Below are positions 25,774 through 34,174 of a stretch of DNA of 64,000 bases, piece after piece; within the stretch, counting starts at the first letter, position 1; every line of letters starts with the position of its first letter. A program made the translations under genes and the position numbers. The notes below the pieces were generated by a model. It worked only from the letters and a program-made list of their open reading frames with translations, ran no database searches and was not told the DNA's origin. Origin of the DNA: Clostridium_X cadaveris (lineage in GTDB: Bacteria; Bacillota; Clostridia; Clostridiales; Clostridiaceae); the NCBI RefSeq assembly GCF_039521325.1, contig NZ_BAAACD010000011.1; one strand, given 5' to 3'.

Positions 25774-27063
25774 ATGGCAAATTTATTAGGAACTCTTCAC
25801 TCAGCTTCATCAGGCATGAGTGCAAGTCAAGCAGCTATACAGACAACATCTCATAATATAAATAATTTAAACACCCCTGGATTTTCAAGGCAGAGAGTGG
25901 ATCAGACGGCATCAAGACCTTTCAGTCAACCTGGTCTTAGCAGCAGCTATTTAGGAGCAGGACAGCTTGGAACTGGAGTAGAGGTCAACAATATAAGCAG
26001 AATAAGAAACACTTTTTATGATTTTCAGTTTAGAAATGAAAGCCATATTTATGGTGATATAAGTGTTAAATATGATTACTATAAAAATATGGAGAATATT
26101 TTTAATGAGCCTTCAGACAATGCAATATCATCATCTTTAAACAAGTTTTTCAATGGCTGGCATGAGGTTTCAAAAGACCCAAACAATGTAGGCGCTAAAA
26201 ATATAGTTATAGAAAATGCGAAATTTCTAGCTAATAATATAAGCCAGTCTTATAGCAAATTAGAGAAGCTAAAAGAAAATATAGATAAGCAAACTTCTGA
26301 TATGGTAAATGATATAAATTCTATGCTTAGTTCATTAAAAGATTTGGATACTAACATAAAGGCTATAGAAGGTAATGGTAAAACTCCAAATGACTTGTTA
26401 GATGCCAGAGACAAAATTCTAGATGAACTTAGCTTCAAAATTAATATAAATGATGAAGCTGTAAAGAATGCATTAAGTGATGGATCTGTAACTATTGATG
26501 AACTAAAAAAAATAGATGTATCAGGTGAATTAAGCGGTGCTTTGAAAATGGGCAAGGAACTTGATTCATATATGAAGGAACTAAAGGATTTATCAAAAGG
26601 GATAGCAGATAGTGTGAATGATATTTATAATGACGGTTTGGAAGCAGGGGATACAAAAGACTTATTTATATTTGATGATAAAAGTAAACCTATATTAAAG
26701 ATCAATGAGGAATTTTTGAAGGATTCTAATAAGTTAAAGATGACTACAGAAAAAAGTTTAAAGCTGTTCAATCTTAAAAATGAAAAAGTAAATGTAAACG
26801 GACAGGACATAAGCATAAACAATTATTATAATTCTATAATTGAAAAATTAGGACATGCAACTCAAACAATAGTAAGAGAAGAGAAAAATCAAAGTCAACT
26901 TATGAAAAGTATAGACAATTCAAGACTTAGTGTGTATGGAGTTTCTTTGGATGAAGAAATGATAAGTTTGATACAGTTTCAGCATGCTTATAATGCAAGT
27001 GCAAAAGTTGTTTCTACTATAGATTCACTTTTAGATGTTGTGATAAATGGACTCGTAAGGTAA
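25774..27063 (+). CDS. flgK: Flagellar hook-associated protein 1 FlgK
   Basis: A 429-residue hook-filament junction protein, exported through the flagellum. The N-terminal rod-type motif is HNINNLNTPGFSRQRV. The C-terminal block (DEEMISLIQFQHAYNASAKV) is the conserved FlgK/FlgE tail that forms a coiled coil with the N-terminus. It is shorter than many FlgK proteins, because the variable middle region is small. AAGGAGG lies upstream of the ATG. Confidence 0.95.
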   Translation: MANLLGTLHSASSGMSASQAAIQTTSHNINNLNTPGFSRQRVDQTASRPFSQPGLSSSYLGAGQLGTGVEVNNISRIRNTFYDFQFRNESHIYGDISVKYDYYKNMENIFNEPSDNAISSSLNKFFNGWHEVSKDPNNVGAKNIVIENAKFLANNISQSYSKLEKLKENIDKQTSDMVNDINSMLSSLKDLDTNIKAIEGNGKTPNDLLDARDKILDELSFKININDEAVKNALSDGSVTIDELKKIDVSGELSGALKMGKELDSYMKELKDLSKGIADSVNDIYNDGLEAGDTKDLFIFDDKSKPILKINEEFLKDSNKLKMTTEKSLKLFNLKNEKVNVNGQDISINNYYNSIIEKLGHATQTIVREEKNQSQLMKSIDNSRLSVYGVSLDEEMISLIQFQHAYNASAKVVSTIDSLLDVVINGLVR

Positions 27064-27076
27064 GGGAGATGATGAG

Positions 27077-27982
27077 ATGAGAGTAACAAATAGAAGTATG
27101 AGCAATACTTACTTAACAGATGTGCAAACAAATCTTCAAAGTATAGATAAGCTAAATAAGCAATTAAATACAGGAAAACAAATAAATAGAGTATCTGATA
27201 ATCCATATGAAGCTATAAAAATACTTAATATGCAAAATGAAATAAATGATGTTGAAAGATACAATTATAACTGTGATGAAATATCTGGCTGGCTTAATTC
27301 TACTGATGATGCTTTAGATAAAGTGGGAAATATAACAAGTGAAATAAAAGTGCTTTTAAAATCTATAAGTGGAGCTTATGGTAATGATGAAATAGGTGCA
27401 ATAAAAAGCGAAGTAAATGAAAAAATAAAGCAGATAGGGGAAGCTCTTAATACAACTTATGCAGGAAGATTTATTTTTGGAGGAAGTAATACAGATGAAG
27501 CTCCCGTAGAGATATTTCAAAATCCTGATGGTATGGTCCAGTTGAAAGTAAAGTCTAATGTAAATGATGAACAATTAAAATCAGAAATATCAGATGGAAT
27601 ATGTATAAACTACAATTTGACATTATCAGATGTAACAAATAAATCAGCTGGTTTAGACACAATAAACAATATCGTGAAGGAACTTTCAAAATCTCCAGCT
27701 AACCTTGAAAACTTATCTCAGCTTGATGATGATCTTAGTAAATATCTCACTCATATATTAGACAATAGGTCTACAATTGGGGCAAGAAGCAACACTGTAG
27801 AAAATGTAAAATCAAGCAATGAGGAGGGTATACTTACTCTTAAAGGATTCTATTCAAACATGCAGGATGTGAATTTTACCGAAAAATATATAGAGTTAAA
27901 ATCAGCAGAACTTATATACAATTCATGTATGCAGGTTGGAGCAAAGCTCATACAGCCAACATTGCTAGATTACTTGAGGTAG
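27077..27982 (+). CDS. flgL: Flagellar hook-associated protein 3 FlgL
   Basis: A 301-residue flagellin-like junction protein. The N-terminal RVTNRSMSNTYLTDVQ then GKQINRVSDNPYEA and the C-terminal NFTEKYIELKSAELIYN blocks match FlgL. It connects FlgK to the filament. Thirteen bases separate it from flgK; fliW follows almost immediately. Confidence 0.94.
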   Translation: MRVTNRSMSNTYLTDVQTNLQSIDKLNKQLNTGKQINRVSDNPYEAIKILNMQNEINDVERYNYNCDEISGWLNSTDDALDKVGNITSEIKVLLKSISGAYGNDEIGAIKSEVNEKIKQIGEALNTTYAGRFIFGGSNTDEAPVEIFQNPDGMVQLKVKSNVNDEQLKSEISDGICINYNLTLSDVTNKSAGLDTINNIVKELSKSPANLENLSQLDDDLSKYLTHILDNRSTIGARSNTVENVKSSNEEGILTLKGFYSNMQDVNFTEKYIELKSAELIYNSCMQVGAKLIQPTLLDYLR

Positions 27983-27993
27983 GAGTGATACTT

Positions 27994-28389
27994 GTGGAAG
28001 TGTTTTTTAAAAGAGGAATACCAGGATTAGACCATCTTAGGAGATTTAAAATAGAAGAAATAAAAGATAATGAAAAATTTAAACTTATATCTTCTCTAGA
28101 AGAAGAAGTAAGCTTTGCAGCCGTATCTCCTTTTGACTTTTATAATGACTATGAACTACACTTAGATGATGAAACTATAAAAGAGCTAAGTATAGAGAGT
28201 CCAAGAGATGTTTTTGTATTAAATATTTTAACTTTAGGAGATACAATTGATAGTTCTACAATAAATTTGAAAGCTCCTATTATAATAAACGTTAAAAACA
28301 ATTTAGGTAGACAGTATATAATGCAAAGTGATACCTATGATACAAAGCATCCTTTAATAAGGAGAGAGAAAGATGTTAGTAATTACTAG
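27994..28389 (+). CDS. fliW: Flagellar assembly factor FliW
   Basis: A 131-residue protein that binds CsrA and flagellin in turn, so that CsrA represses flagellin translation until the hook is finished. RGIPGLDHLRRF and the late VNLKAPI-type segment (INLKAPIIINVKNN) are family marks. The start is taken as GTG at 27994, eight bases after TAGGAG; an upstream in-frame ATG lies inside flgL and would add 23 residues unlike FliW. The 3' end overlaps csrA by 17 bases. Confidence 0.93.
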   Translation: MEVFFKRGIPGLDHLRRFKIEEIKDNEKFKLISSLEEEVSFAAVSPFDFYNDYELHLDDETIKELSIESPRDVFVLNILTLGDTIDSSTINLKAPIIINVKNNLGRQYIMQSDTYDTKHPLIRREKDVSNY

Positions 28390-28585
28390 AAAAAAAGATG
28401 AATCTATATTAATAGGAGAGGATATAGAAATAACGGTTATAAAGCTTGATGATGGAAGTGTTAAACTTGGTATATCTGCACCTAAGGATAAAACAATACT
28501 TAGAAAAGAAGTTTATGACAAGGTGAAAGATGAAAATATGAAGGCTGTACGCAGCAATTTGGATATAAGTAAATTATTAAAATAA
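28373..28585 (+). CDS. csrA: Carbon storage / translation regulator CsrA
   Basis: A 70-residue RNA-binding dimer that blocks ribosome binding at GGA-containing hairpins. MLVITRKKDESILIGEDIEI is the canonical N-terminus, followed by VKLGISAPKD and the C-terminal helix. The gene overlaps fliW, whose product is its antagonist. A matching CsrA hairpin lies in the flagellin leader at 30925. Confidence 0.96.
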   Translation: MLVITRKKDESILIGEDIEITVIKLDDGSVKLGISAPKDKTILRKEVYDKVKDENMKAVRSNLDISKLLK

Positions 28586-28604
28586 TCATTAGGGGGAAAG
28601 GCAG

Positions 28605-28985
28605 ATGCACTGTGCGAATCCATATAATGTATACAAACAAAATTCTATAAATATGGCATCAAAGGATAGTCTACTTATTATGCTTGTAGATGCAACCGTA
28701 AGATGTACAAAGATTGCTAGAAAGGCTATAGATGATAGGAACATTCCATTGGCCCATAAGGAACTTACTAGAGTTCAAGATATATATATAGAGCTTATGG
28801 CAACCTTAAATATGGACGGAGGAGATTTCACAAAGGATTTATATAAGTTATATGAATTTGTAAAGGATAAACTTTATGAAGCTAATATAAAAAAGGATGT
28901 AGCTATAATAGACGAAGTTATGCCTATCATAGAAGAGATAAGAAATATGTGGCATGAAGCTAGCAAGCTAGTTGCTGCTAAATAG
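28605..28985 (+). CDS. fliS: Flagellin export chaperone FliS
   Basis: A 126-residue four-helix protein. The start ANPYNVYKQNSINMASKDSL and the block LIMLVDATVRCTKIARKAID match FliS. It keeps flagellin unfolded before export. AGGGGGAAAGG lies upstream. It is followed by fliD after 12 bases. Confidence 0.93.
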   Translation: MHCANPYNVYKQNSINMASKDSLLIMLVDATVRCTKIARKAIDDRNIPLAHKELTRVQDIYIELMATLNMDGGDFTKDLYKLYEFVKDKLYEANIKKDVAIIDEVMPIIEEIRNMWHEASKLVAAK

Positions 28986-28997
28986 GAGGGGATAAAT

Positions 28998-30506
28998 ATG
29001 TCTTCGATAAATTCTGTTAGGATACCAGGATTAGCAACTGGTATGGATACTGATCAAATGATAAAGGATATGCTTACTGTAGAACAAAAGAAAATTGATA
29101 AAGTTATGCAAAATAAGCAAATGGTAAAATGGAAACAGGAAACTTATAGGGACATAACTAAAAACACAAAGGAATTCTATGACAAGTATTTCAGAGCAAC
29201 ATCTAAAGACTACATACTAGGAAGTAAAAGCTTTAATACACTTAATATATCAAGTTCTAATGATAATGTGATAACAGCTTCTGGAACTTCATCAGCAAAT
29301 AGTATAAATTATAAATTTGAAGTTAGCCAGATGGCAACAGGAGCGTCAATGAATTCTGGGATTGCATCTAATGGTACTATTATAAAAAAAGATAGTAAGC
29401 TCAAAGAACTAGGAATTACTGCAGAAATAAGCTTTAAATTAAATGCAGGTACAGGAAGTGATTCAAAGGTAATAATAATAAATCAAGATGATACTGTAAC
29501 TGATTTAGTGAATAAGATCAATGACAGCTTTTCTGGAGAAATTAAAGCTTATTTTAGTGATATGACAGGGAAACTTACAATTCAATCAACCACTACAGGG
29601 AAAGATTCTGTAATAAAGGTAGTAGATGTAGAGAAAAACGCAGATGGTAAATTTATTGATAAAGGTACATCTGATGCTTTATCCTTTTTAAATATGACTA
29701 CAACTAATGGAAAAAGTGCAAATATAACAGTAAAAGATTCAAGTGGAAATATCATAAAAGAATTAAGTGAAAGTAAAAATAATTTTTATATAGATGGAAT
29801 CATATATAACGTTAAAAATATAGGAGAGACTACGTTAACGTCTACTCAAGATTGTTCAACTGTGGTTGATAACATAGAAGGATTCGTAAATGACTACAAT
29901 AAAATAATTGAAAAAATCTATGATTTAGTCATAGAGAAAAAGACCAATGGATATCCGCCACTTACAGAAGCTCAGAAAAAAGAAATGACTGAAGATGAAA
30001 TTAAAAATTGGGAGAAAAAATCAAAAGAAGGTATCCTAAGAAATGATAGTGAACTTAGATCATTTATTGATGATATGAAAAAAGCATTATTTTCTCCAAT
30101 TCTGGGATCAGGGAAAACATTAGCTGACATAGGCATAACCTCTGCAAATGATTACAACAAACAAGGTCAGCTTGGAGTTAATAAAGAAAAGCTTACAAAG
30201 TCTCTTCAGGAAAATGGAAATTTAGTAGAAAGAGTGGCTTTGGGTGTATTTGGAAAAGCTAAGGAAACTATTTATAAATATGTGGGTACATCTGGCAGTG
30301 TATTTGCAAAAAAGGCCGGAATAGAAAATACTTCATCAACAGTAAATAATCTTTATTCTGAACAGATAAAAAAGCAGGAAGATCAAATAAAAATATTGAC
30401 AAAAAAAATGAAAACAAAAGAGCAGCAGCTATATTCAAAGTTTGCCAGATTAGAATCTACTATGAACAAATTAAATTCACAAATGAAATATTTTATGAAT
30501 CAATAG
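28998..30506 (+). CDS. fliD: Flagellar filament cap FliD
   Basis: A 502-residue cap protein that guides flagellin into the growing filament tip. The N-terminal VRIPGLATGMDTDQMIKDML is the FliD signature. The C-terminal coiled coil (YSEQIKKQEDQIKILTKKMK, then ending in MNKLNSQMKYFMNQ) is also typical. Length is normal. The downstream gene is a FliT-like protein. Confidence 0.95.
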   Translation: MSSINSVRIPGLATGMDTDQMIKDMLTVEQKKIDKVMQNKQMVKWKQETYRDITKNTKEFYDKYFRATSKDYILGSKSFNTLNISSSNDNVITASGTSSANSINYKFEVSQMATGASMNSGIASNGTIIKKDSKLKELGITAEISFKLNAGTGSDSKVIIINQDDTVTDLVNKINDSFSGEIKAYFSDMTGKLTIQSTTTGKDSVIKVVDVEKNADGKFIDKGTSDALSFLNMTTTNGKSANITVKDSSGNIIKELSESKNNFYIDGIIYNVKNIGETTLTSTQDCSTVVDNIEGFVNDYNKIIEKIYDLVIEKKTNGYPPLTEAQKKEMTEDEIKNWEKKSKEGILRNDSELRSFIDDMKKALFSPILGSGKTLADIGITSANDYNKQGQLGVNKEKLTKSLQENGNLVERVALGVFGKAKETIYKYVGTSGSVFAKKAGIENTSSTVNNLYSEQIKKQEDQIKILTKKMKTKEQQLYSKFARLESTMNKLNSQMKYFMNQ

Positions 30507-30518
30507 GCAGTGTGAACC

Positions 30519-30848
30519 ATGAATAAGGAAATGGAGCGATACAAAGAACTATCCAAATCAATGCTAGATGCTCTAGAAAAAGAAGATTACGATGAATTTG
30601 ATTCTCTGCTATACAAAAGACAAGAAATTATAGATTCCTTTACTGAAAATAATGACTCAGATTATTTCGAAGTTTTATATGATAAATATGATGTAAAATC
30701 TATAGATATGAAAATGAAACAACTTTTAAGTGAATATATCGAAAATACCAAGATAGAAATAAAAGAGTATAAATTGAAGATGCAGAGCAATGAATCATAC
30801 ATAAGTGTAAAAAAAGAGAATTTAAATATATTTTCCAAAAGGGTATAA
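30519..30848 (+). CDS. FliT-like flagellar chaperone
   Basis: A 109-residue, charged, helical protein just after fliD. Size, heptad pattern (SKSMLDALEKEDYDEFDSLL) and position match FliT, the FliD export chaperone. Sequence identity in this family is low, so the call is mainly from context. Its stop codon overlaps the -35 element of the flagellin promoter. Confidence 0.75.
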   Translation: MNKEMERYKELSKSMLDALEKEDYDEFDSLLYKRQEIIDSFTENNDSDYFEVLYDKYDVKSIDMKMKQLLSEYIENTKIEIKEYKLKMQSNESYISVKKENLNIFSKRV

Positions 30849-30872
30849 AGTATTTTTAAATGTCACCGATAT
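30846..30872 (+). promoter_or_regulatory. Sigma-D promoter of the flagellin gene
   Basis: TAAA at 30846-30849, 15 bases, then ACCGATAT at 30865-30872. This is the best sigma-D match in the window (seven of eight in the -10 block). It gives a leader of about 80 bases before the flagellin ATG. Confidence 0.93.
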
Positions 30873-30924
30873 ATATAACATAAGGTTCTTCAAGATGAAG
30901 TTTAAACCTTATAAAATATAAAAA

Positions 30925-30955
30925 GACAAGGATGTCGTTAAAAAACTAGGGAGGG
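30925..30955 (+). promoter_or_regulatory. CsrA-binding leader of flagellin mRNA
   Basis: GACAAGGATGTC at 30925-30936 can fold as GACA-AGGA-TGTC with GGA in the loop. It contains ACAAGGATGT, which fits the CsrA consensus RUACARGGAUGU. A second GGA lies in the ribosome binding site AGGGAGGG (30948-30955), 20 bases away. Two such sites are the known layout for CsrA control of hag in B. subtilis. Confidence 0.8.
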
Positions 30956-30962
30956 TTTTACA

Positions 30963-31775
30963 ATGAGAGTAAACACTAATATGAATGCGTTAATAGCAAA
31001 CAATGCTATGGGAAAGAACACTGCTTTAGCAGGAAATTCAATGGAGAAAATATCTTCAGGATTAAGAATCACTAAGGCTGGAGATGACGCTGCTGGATTA
31101 GCTATTTCTGAAAAGATGAGAGCTCAAATTAGAGGACTTGATCAAGCAGGAAGAAATGTTCAAGATGGTATTTCTTTAATCCAAACTGCTGAAGGTGGTA
31201 TGGAAGAAGCAACTAACATTCTTCAAAGAATGAGAGAGCTTACAATTCAAGGAGCAAACGGAACTAACACAGCTGAAGACGTTGCAAACATTGAAAAGGA
31301 ATTATCAGAATTAGGAGCAGAAGTTAAGAGAATCAGTAACACTACTTCATTTAATGGTAAGAATGTATTAGATGGAAAAACTGCAACAGTTGACATTCAA
31401 GCAGGAGCTAACAAAGGTGAAAAACTTACAATAAACCTTACAGACGTAAGTACAATAGCAGCAAGTGTAAAAGATTTAAAAGTAGCTGACTTAGCAACTG
31501 CTAATAAGGCTACAAGTACTTTAGATGCACAGTTAAAAGCAATAAATACAGGAAGAGCAACATTAGGAGCTCAACAAAACAGACTAGAGTATACTCAAAA
31601 CAACTTAACTACTTCAAGTGAAAACTTGACAGCTGCTGAAAGTAGAATAAGAGACGTTGATGTTGCTAAAGAAATGGTAACATTATCTAAATTAAATATC
31701 TTAGGACAAGCTGCACAGGCTATGGTAGCTCAAGCTAACCAACAACCTCAAGGTGTATTACAATTACTAAGATAA
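30963..31775 (+). CDS. fliC: Flagellin
   Basis: A 270-residue flagellin, the filament subunit. The N-terminal D0/D1 block (RVNTNMNALIANNAM, then SGLRITKAGDDAAGLAISEK) and the C-terminal block (RDVDVAKEMVTLSKLNILGQ, ending in GVLQLLR) are complete. The middle domain is very short, about 60 residues, rich in Thr, Ala and Asn, so the subunit is close to the minimal length. Ser and Thr in this region are candidate sites for the modification enzymes encoded next. It has its own sigma-D promoter, CsrA leader and terminator, and uses more optimal codons than its neighbours. Confidence 0.97.
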   Translation: MRVNTNMNALIANNAMGKNTALAGNSMEKISSGLRITKAGDDAAGLAISEKMRAQIRGLDQAGRNVQDGISLIQTAEGGMEEATNILQRMRELTIQGANGTNTAEDVANIEKELSELGAEVKRISNTTSFNGKNVLDGKTATVDIQAGANKGEKLTINLTDVSTIAASVKDLKVADLATANKATSTLDAQLKAINTGRATLGAQQNRLEYTQNNLTTSSENLTAAESRIRDVDVAKEMVTLSKLNILGQAAQAMVAQANQQPQGVLQLLR

Positions 31776-31788
31776 TTTATAAGGAAAT

Positions 31789-31824
31789 AATAAAGAGTAA
31801 AGTGTGTGCTTTACTCTTTATTAA
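31789..31824 (+). terminator. Flagellin terminator
   Basis: AATAAAGAGTAAAG and CTTTACTCTTTATT form a 14-base-pair stem with a six-base loop. Confidence 0.9.
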
Positions 31825-31888
31825 TATACAAATAATGTTTTTAATGAATTGAAGATATTATTTATATATTAATGAAGGAGTTGAAGAT

Positions 31889-34156
31889 ATGATACTCAGT
31901 ATAGTTATGATGGTGAAAGATGAAGAAAAAAATATAAAAAGAACTTTAAATTCTCTAAGAGCTATAAGCAATGTTATAAGCACAGAACTTATTGTACTTG
32001 ATACTGGGTCAGAGGATAATACAGTAAAAATAGCAAGAGATTTTACTGAGCATGTTTATTTCAGTAAGTGGAATCAAGATTTTGGAGATATGAGGAATAA
32101 ATCTATAAGCTATGCAAATGGAGATTGGATTCTTATATTAGATGCTGATGAAGAATTAGTAGATGGTACAGAATTGATTGATTTCTTTAAAAGTAATAGA
32201 TATAAAAAATATAAGAGTGGATATATTATGCTTAGAAATTTGACATCCAACGAAGATATGAGTAAATACACTCCATCAAAGGTATTGAGGCTATTCAAAA
32301 ATGACAAAGACTTTAAATACATAAATACAATACATGAGCAGCCACTTTATAAAGAACCTATATATGAAAAACCTTTAGGAGAATTTAATCATTATGGATA
32401 CCTGTTTGATGATGAAGAATTAAAGCAGAAAAAAATGAAAAGAAATGAGGAGCTTCTTTTAAAAGAGTTTAAAAAAAATCAAAGAGATCCCTATGTAAAT
32501 TATCAGCTGGGGAAAAACTATTTTATTTTAGGAGAAATAATAGAAGCACGTAAGTATTTGGAATCCTCACTAAAGCTATATAAAAAAATAAACTTGAAGC
32601 CTGATTATGTGTACGAAAACTTAGCTCATATTTATTGTTTAAATGGTGATTATGAAAAATGTATAAAGCTATGTGAAGAATATATAAAAGATGTAAATCA
32701 AAGCAATATAGATATATATTATTTTTTAGGAAAAGCTGAGCAAGGATTAGAAAAAAATGAAGAAAGCAAAAAAAGTTATGAAAAATATATCTATCTTATA
32801 GATAATTATGAAATAACAAGACAAAGTGAAAGTGTTTATTGTGAATGTACTACTTTAGGATTAAAAAAAGATGCTTATATAGAAATAATAAGGTTATGTC
32901 ATAATCTTGAAAGATATGAAGAAGTTATACTTAATTATAATAAACTTAATGAAAATGGAGAAGAGACCAGCAAGGTAAACTATTTTCTAATAAATGCTTT
33001 ATATAAAACTGAAAATTTAGATAAGGTTAAAGAATATTATGATGGTTGCAAAACTAAAAGTGATAAAAATATGTTTATTATTGATATAGAAAATTTCATT
33101 TTAACTGTAATTGAAGAAGATAAGAAGAAAATATATGAAGCTGTAAAGAAGATTTCTGGTAATTATGGAACGCTTAATGAAATAAGACTTGGCACTGAAA
33201 AAGATATGGAGGTATTTAAAAAGGTTTTAAAAGAAGAAAGACATAGCTATTATGGAGATATAGTATATAAATGCATAAAGTATTCTAAAGATATAACTGA
33301 ATTATTAAAGGATATAGAGGATATATATATACAAGAATATATAAATTACATAGTAAATTATAAAAGAGATGTGATAATGGACTTATATGATTATTTAATG
33401 TCTAAACCTATAACTTTAAATATTAAAAATATAAAAATCTATAAACAAATTTCAAAATCATTGCTTTTAAATGGAGGGATGGTTAAAGAGAAATATAAAA
33501 ATATGTTCTTTACTTATAATACTTATACATATTATTTCTTAAAAAACCTATATAATCCTAATTTAAATGATAATGAATTATTAGAGATGATAATGGATTC
33601 TGACCATAGATTTGTATTGAAATTAAATATTATGGAGAGCATTAAGAAAAATGATAGACTAAAGTATATAAAATCTTTAAGAGAATTAGTCTTAGAGTAT
33701 TCTGGTTATAAAAAGGGTATTCAAATTTTTATAGATAGATTTCATAAAGAAATAGAAATGGGAAAAGAATTTCAAGAACTTAAGATTCAGTATAAATCAA
33801 TAATTGAAAATAATATTAATAGCGGTAAAACAGATGATGCATTAAAACTTATAAGAGAATATGAAAAAGTCTATGATGATGAACCAGATATATTAAATAT
33901 GAAGTTTATAATAGGACTTTTAAATAATGATTTAACTGAAGGAGAATCTATATTAAAAAAATCATTATTTTTAGATATGAATAATTTTAACACTATGTTT
34001 AATATAGCTTATTTAAAAGAGATGAACGGAGAATTTGAAGAAGCTATTATGTTTTATGAAAAAATTCTTAAAGAATGTACTGAAGAAGAAATAGTTATAG
34101 AAGCTCAGGAGAAGATAATGATGATTAGAAATAAGGTAAAGCTAAATCAAAATTAG
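31889..34156 (+). CDS. Family 2 glycosyltransferase with TPR repeats (flagellin modification)
   Basis: A 755-residue protein. Residues about 1-100 are a GT-A family 2 glycosyltransferase: MILSIVMMVKDEEKNIKRTL, then LDTGSEDNT and ILDADEEL, the metal-binding D-x-D type site. After about residue 195 comes a long helical part with TPR-like units (PYVNYQLGKNYFILGEIIEA and NIAYLKEMNGEFEEAIMFYE). It is cytoplasmic. The position directly after flagellin is where flagellin glycosyltransferases lie in other clostridia. It probably adds the first sugar to Ser/Thr of flagellin. Donor and acceptor sites are not known. Confidence 0.85.
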   Translation: MILSIVMMVKDEEKNIKRTLNSLRAISNVISTELIVLDTGSEDNTVKIARDFTEHVYFSKWNQDFGDMRNKSISYANGDWILILDADEELVDGTELIDFFKSNRYKKYKSGYIMLRNLTSNEDMSKYTPSKVLRLFKNDKDFKYINTIHEQPLYKEPIYEKPLGEFNHYGYLFDDEELKQKKMKRNEELLLKEFKKNQRDPYVNYQLGKNYFILGEIIEARKYLESSLKLYKKINLKPDYVYENLAHIYCLNGDYEKCIKLCEEYIKDVNQSNIDIYYFLGKAEQGLEKNEESKKSYEKYIYLIDNYEITRQSESVYCECTTLGLKKDAYIEIIRLCHNLERYEEVILNYNKLNENGEETSKVNYFLINALYKTENLDKVKEYYDGCKTKSDKNMFIIDIENFILTVIEEDKKKIYEAVKKISGNYGTLNEIRLGTEKDMEVFKKVLKEERHSYYGDIVYKCIKYSKDITELLKDIEDIYIQEYINYIVNYKRDVIMDLYDYLMSKPITLNIKNIKIYKQISKSLLLNGGMVKEKYKNMFFTYNTYTYYFLKNLYNPNLNDNELLEMIMDSDHRFVLKLNIMESIKKNDRLKYIKSLRELVLEYSGYKKGIQIFIDRFHKEIEMGKEFQELKIQYKSIIENNINSGKTDDALKLIREYEKVYDDEPDILNMKFIIGLLNNDLTEGESILKKSLFLDMNNFNTMFNIAYLKEMNGEFEEAIMFYEKILKECTEEEIVIEAQEKIMMIRNKVKLNQN

Positions 34157-34174
34157 TATAGAGAGGAGGATTAT

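Noticed and set aside
27925..27993. Upstream ATG start for fliW
   Set aside because: It lies in the end of flgL and adds 23 residues unlike FliW; GTG at 27994 has a well placed TAGGAG.
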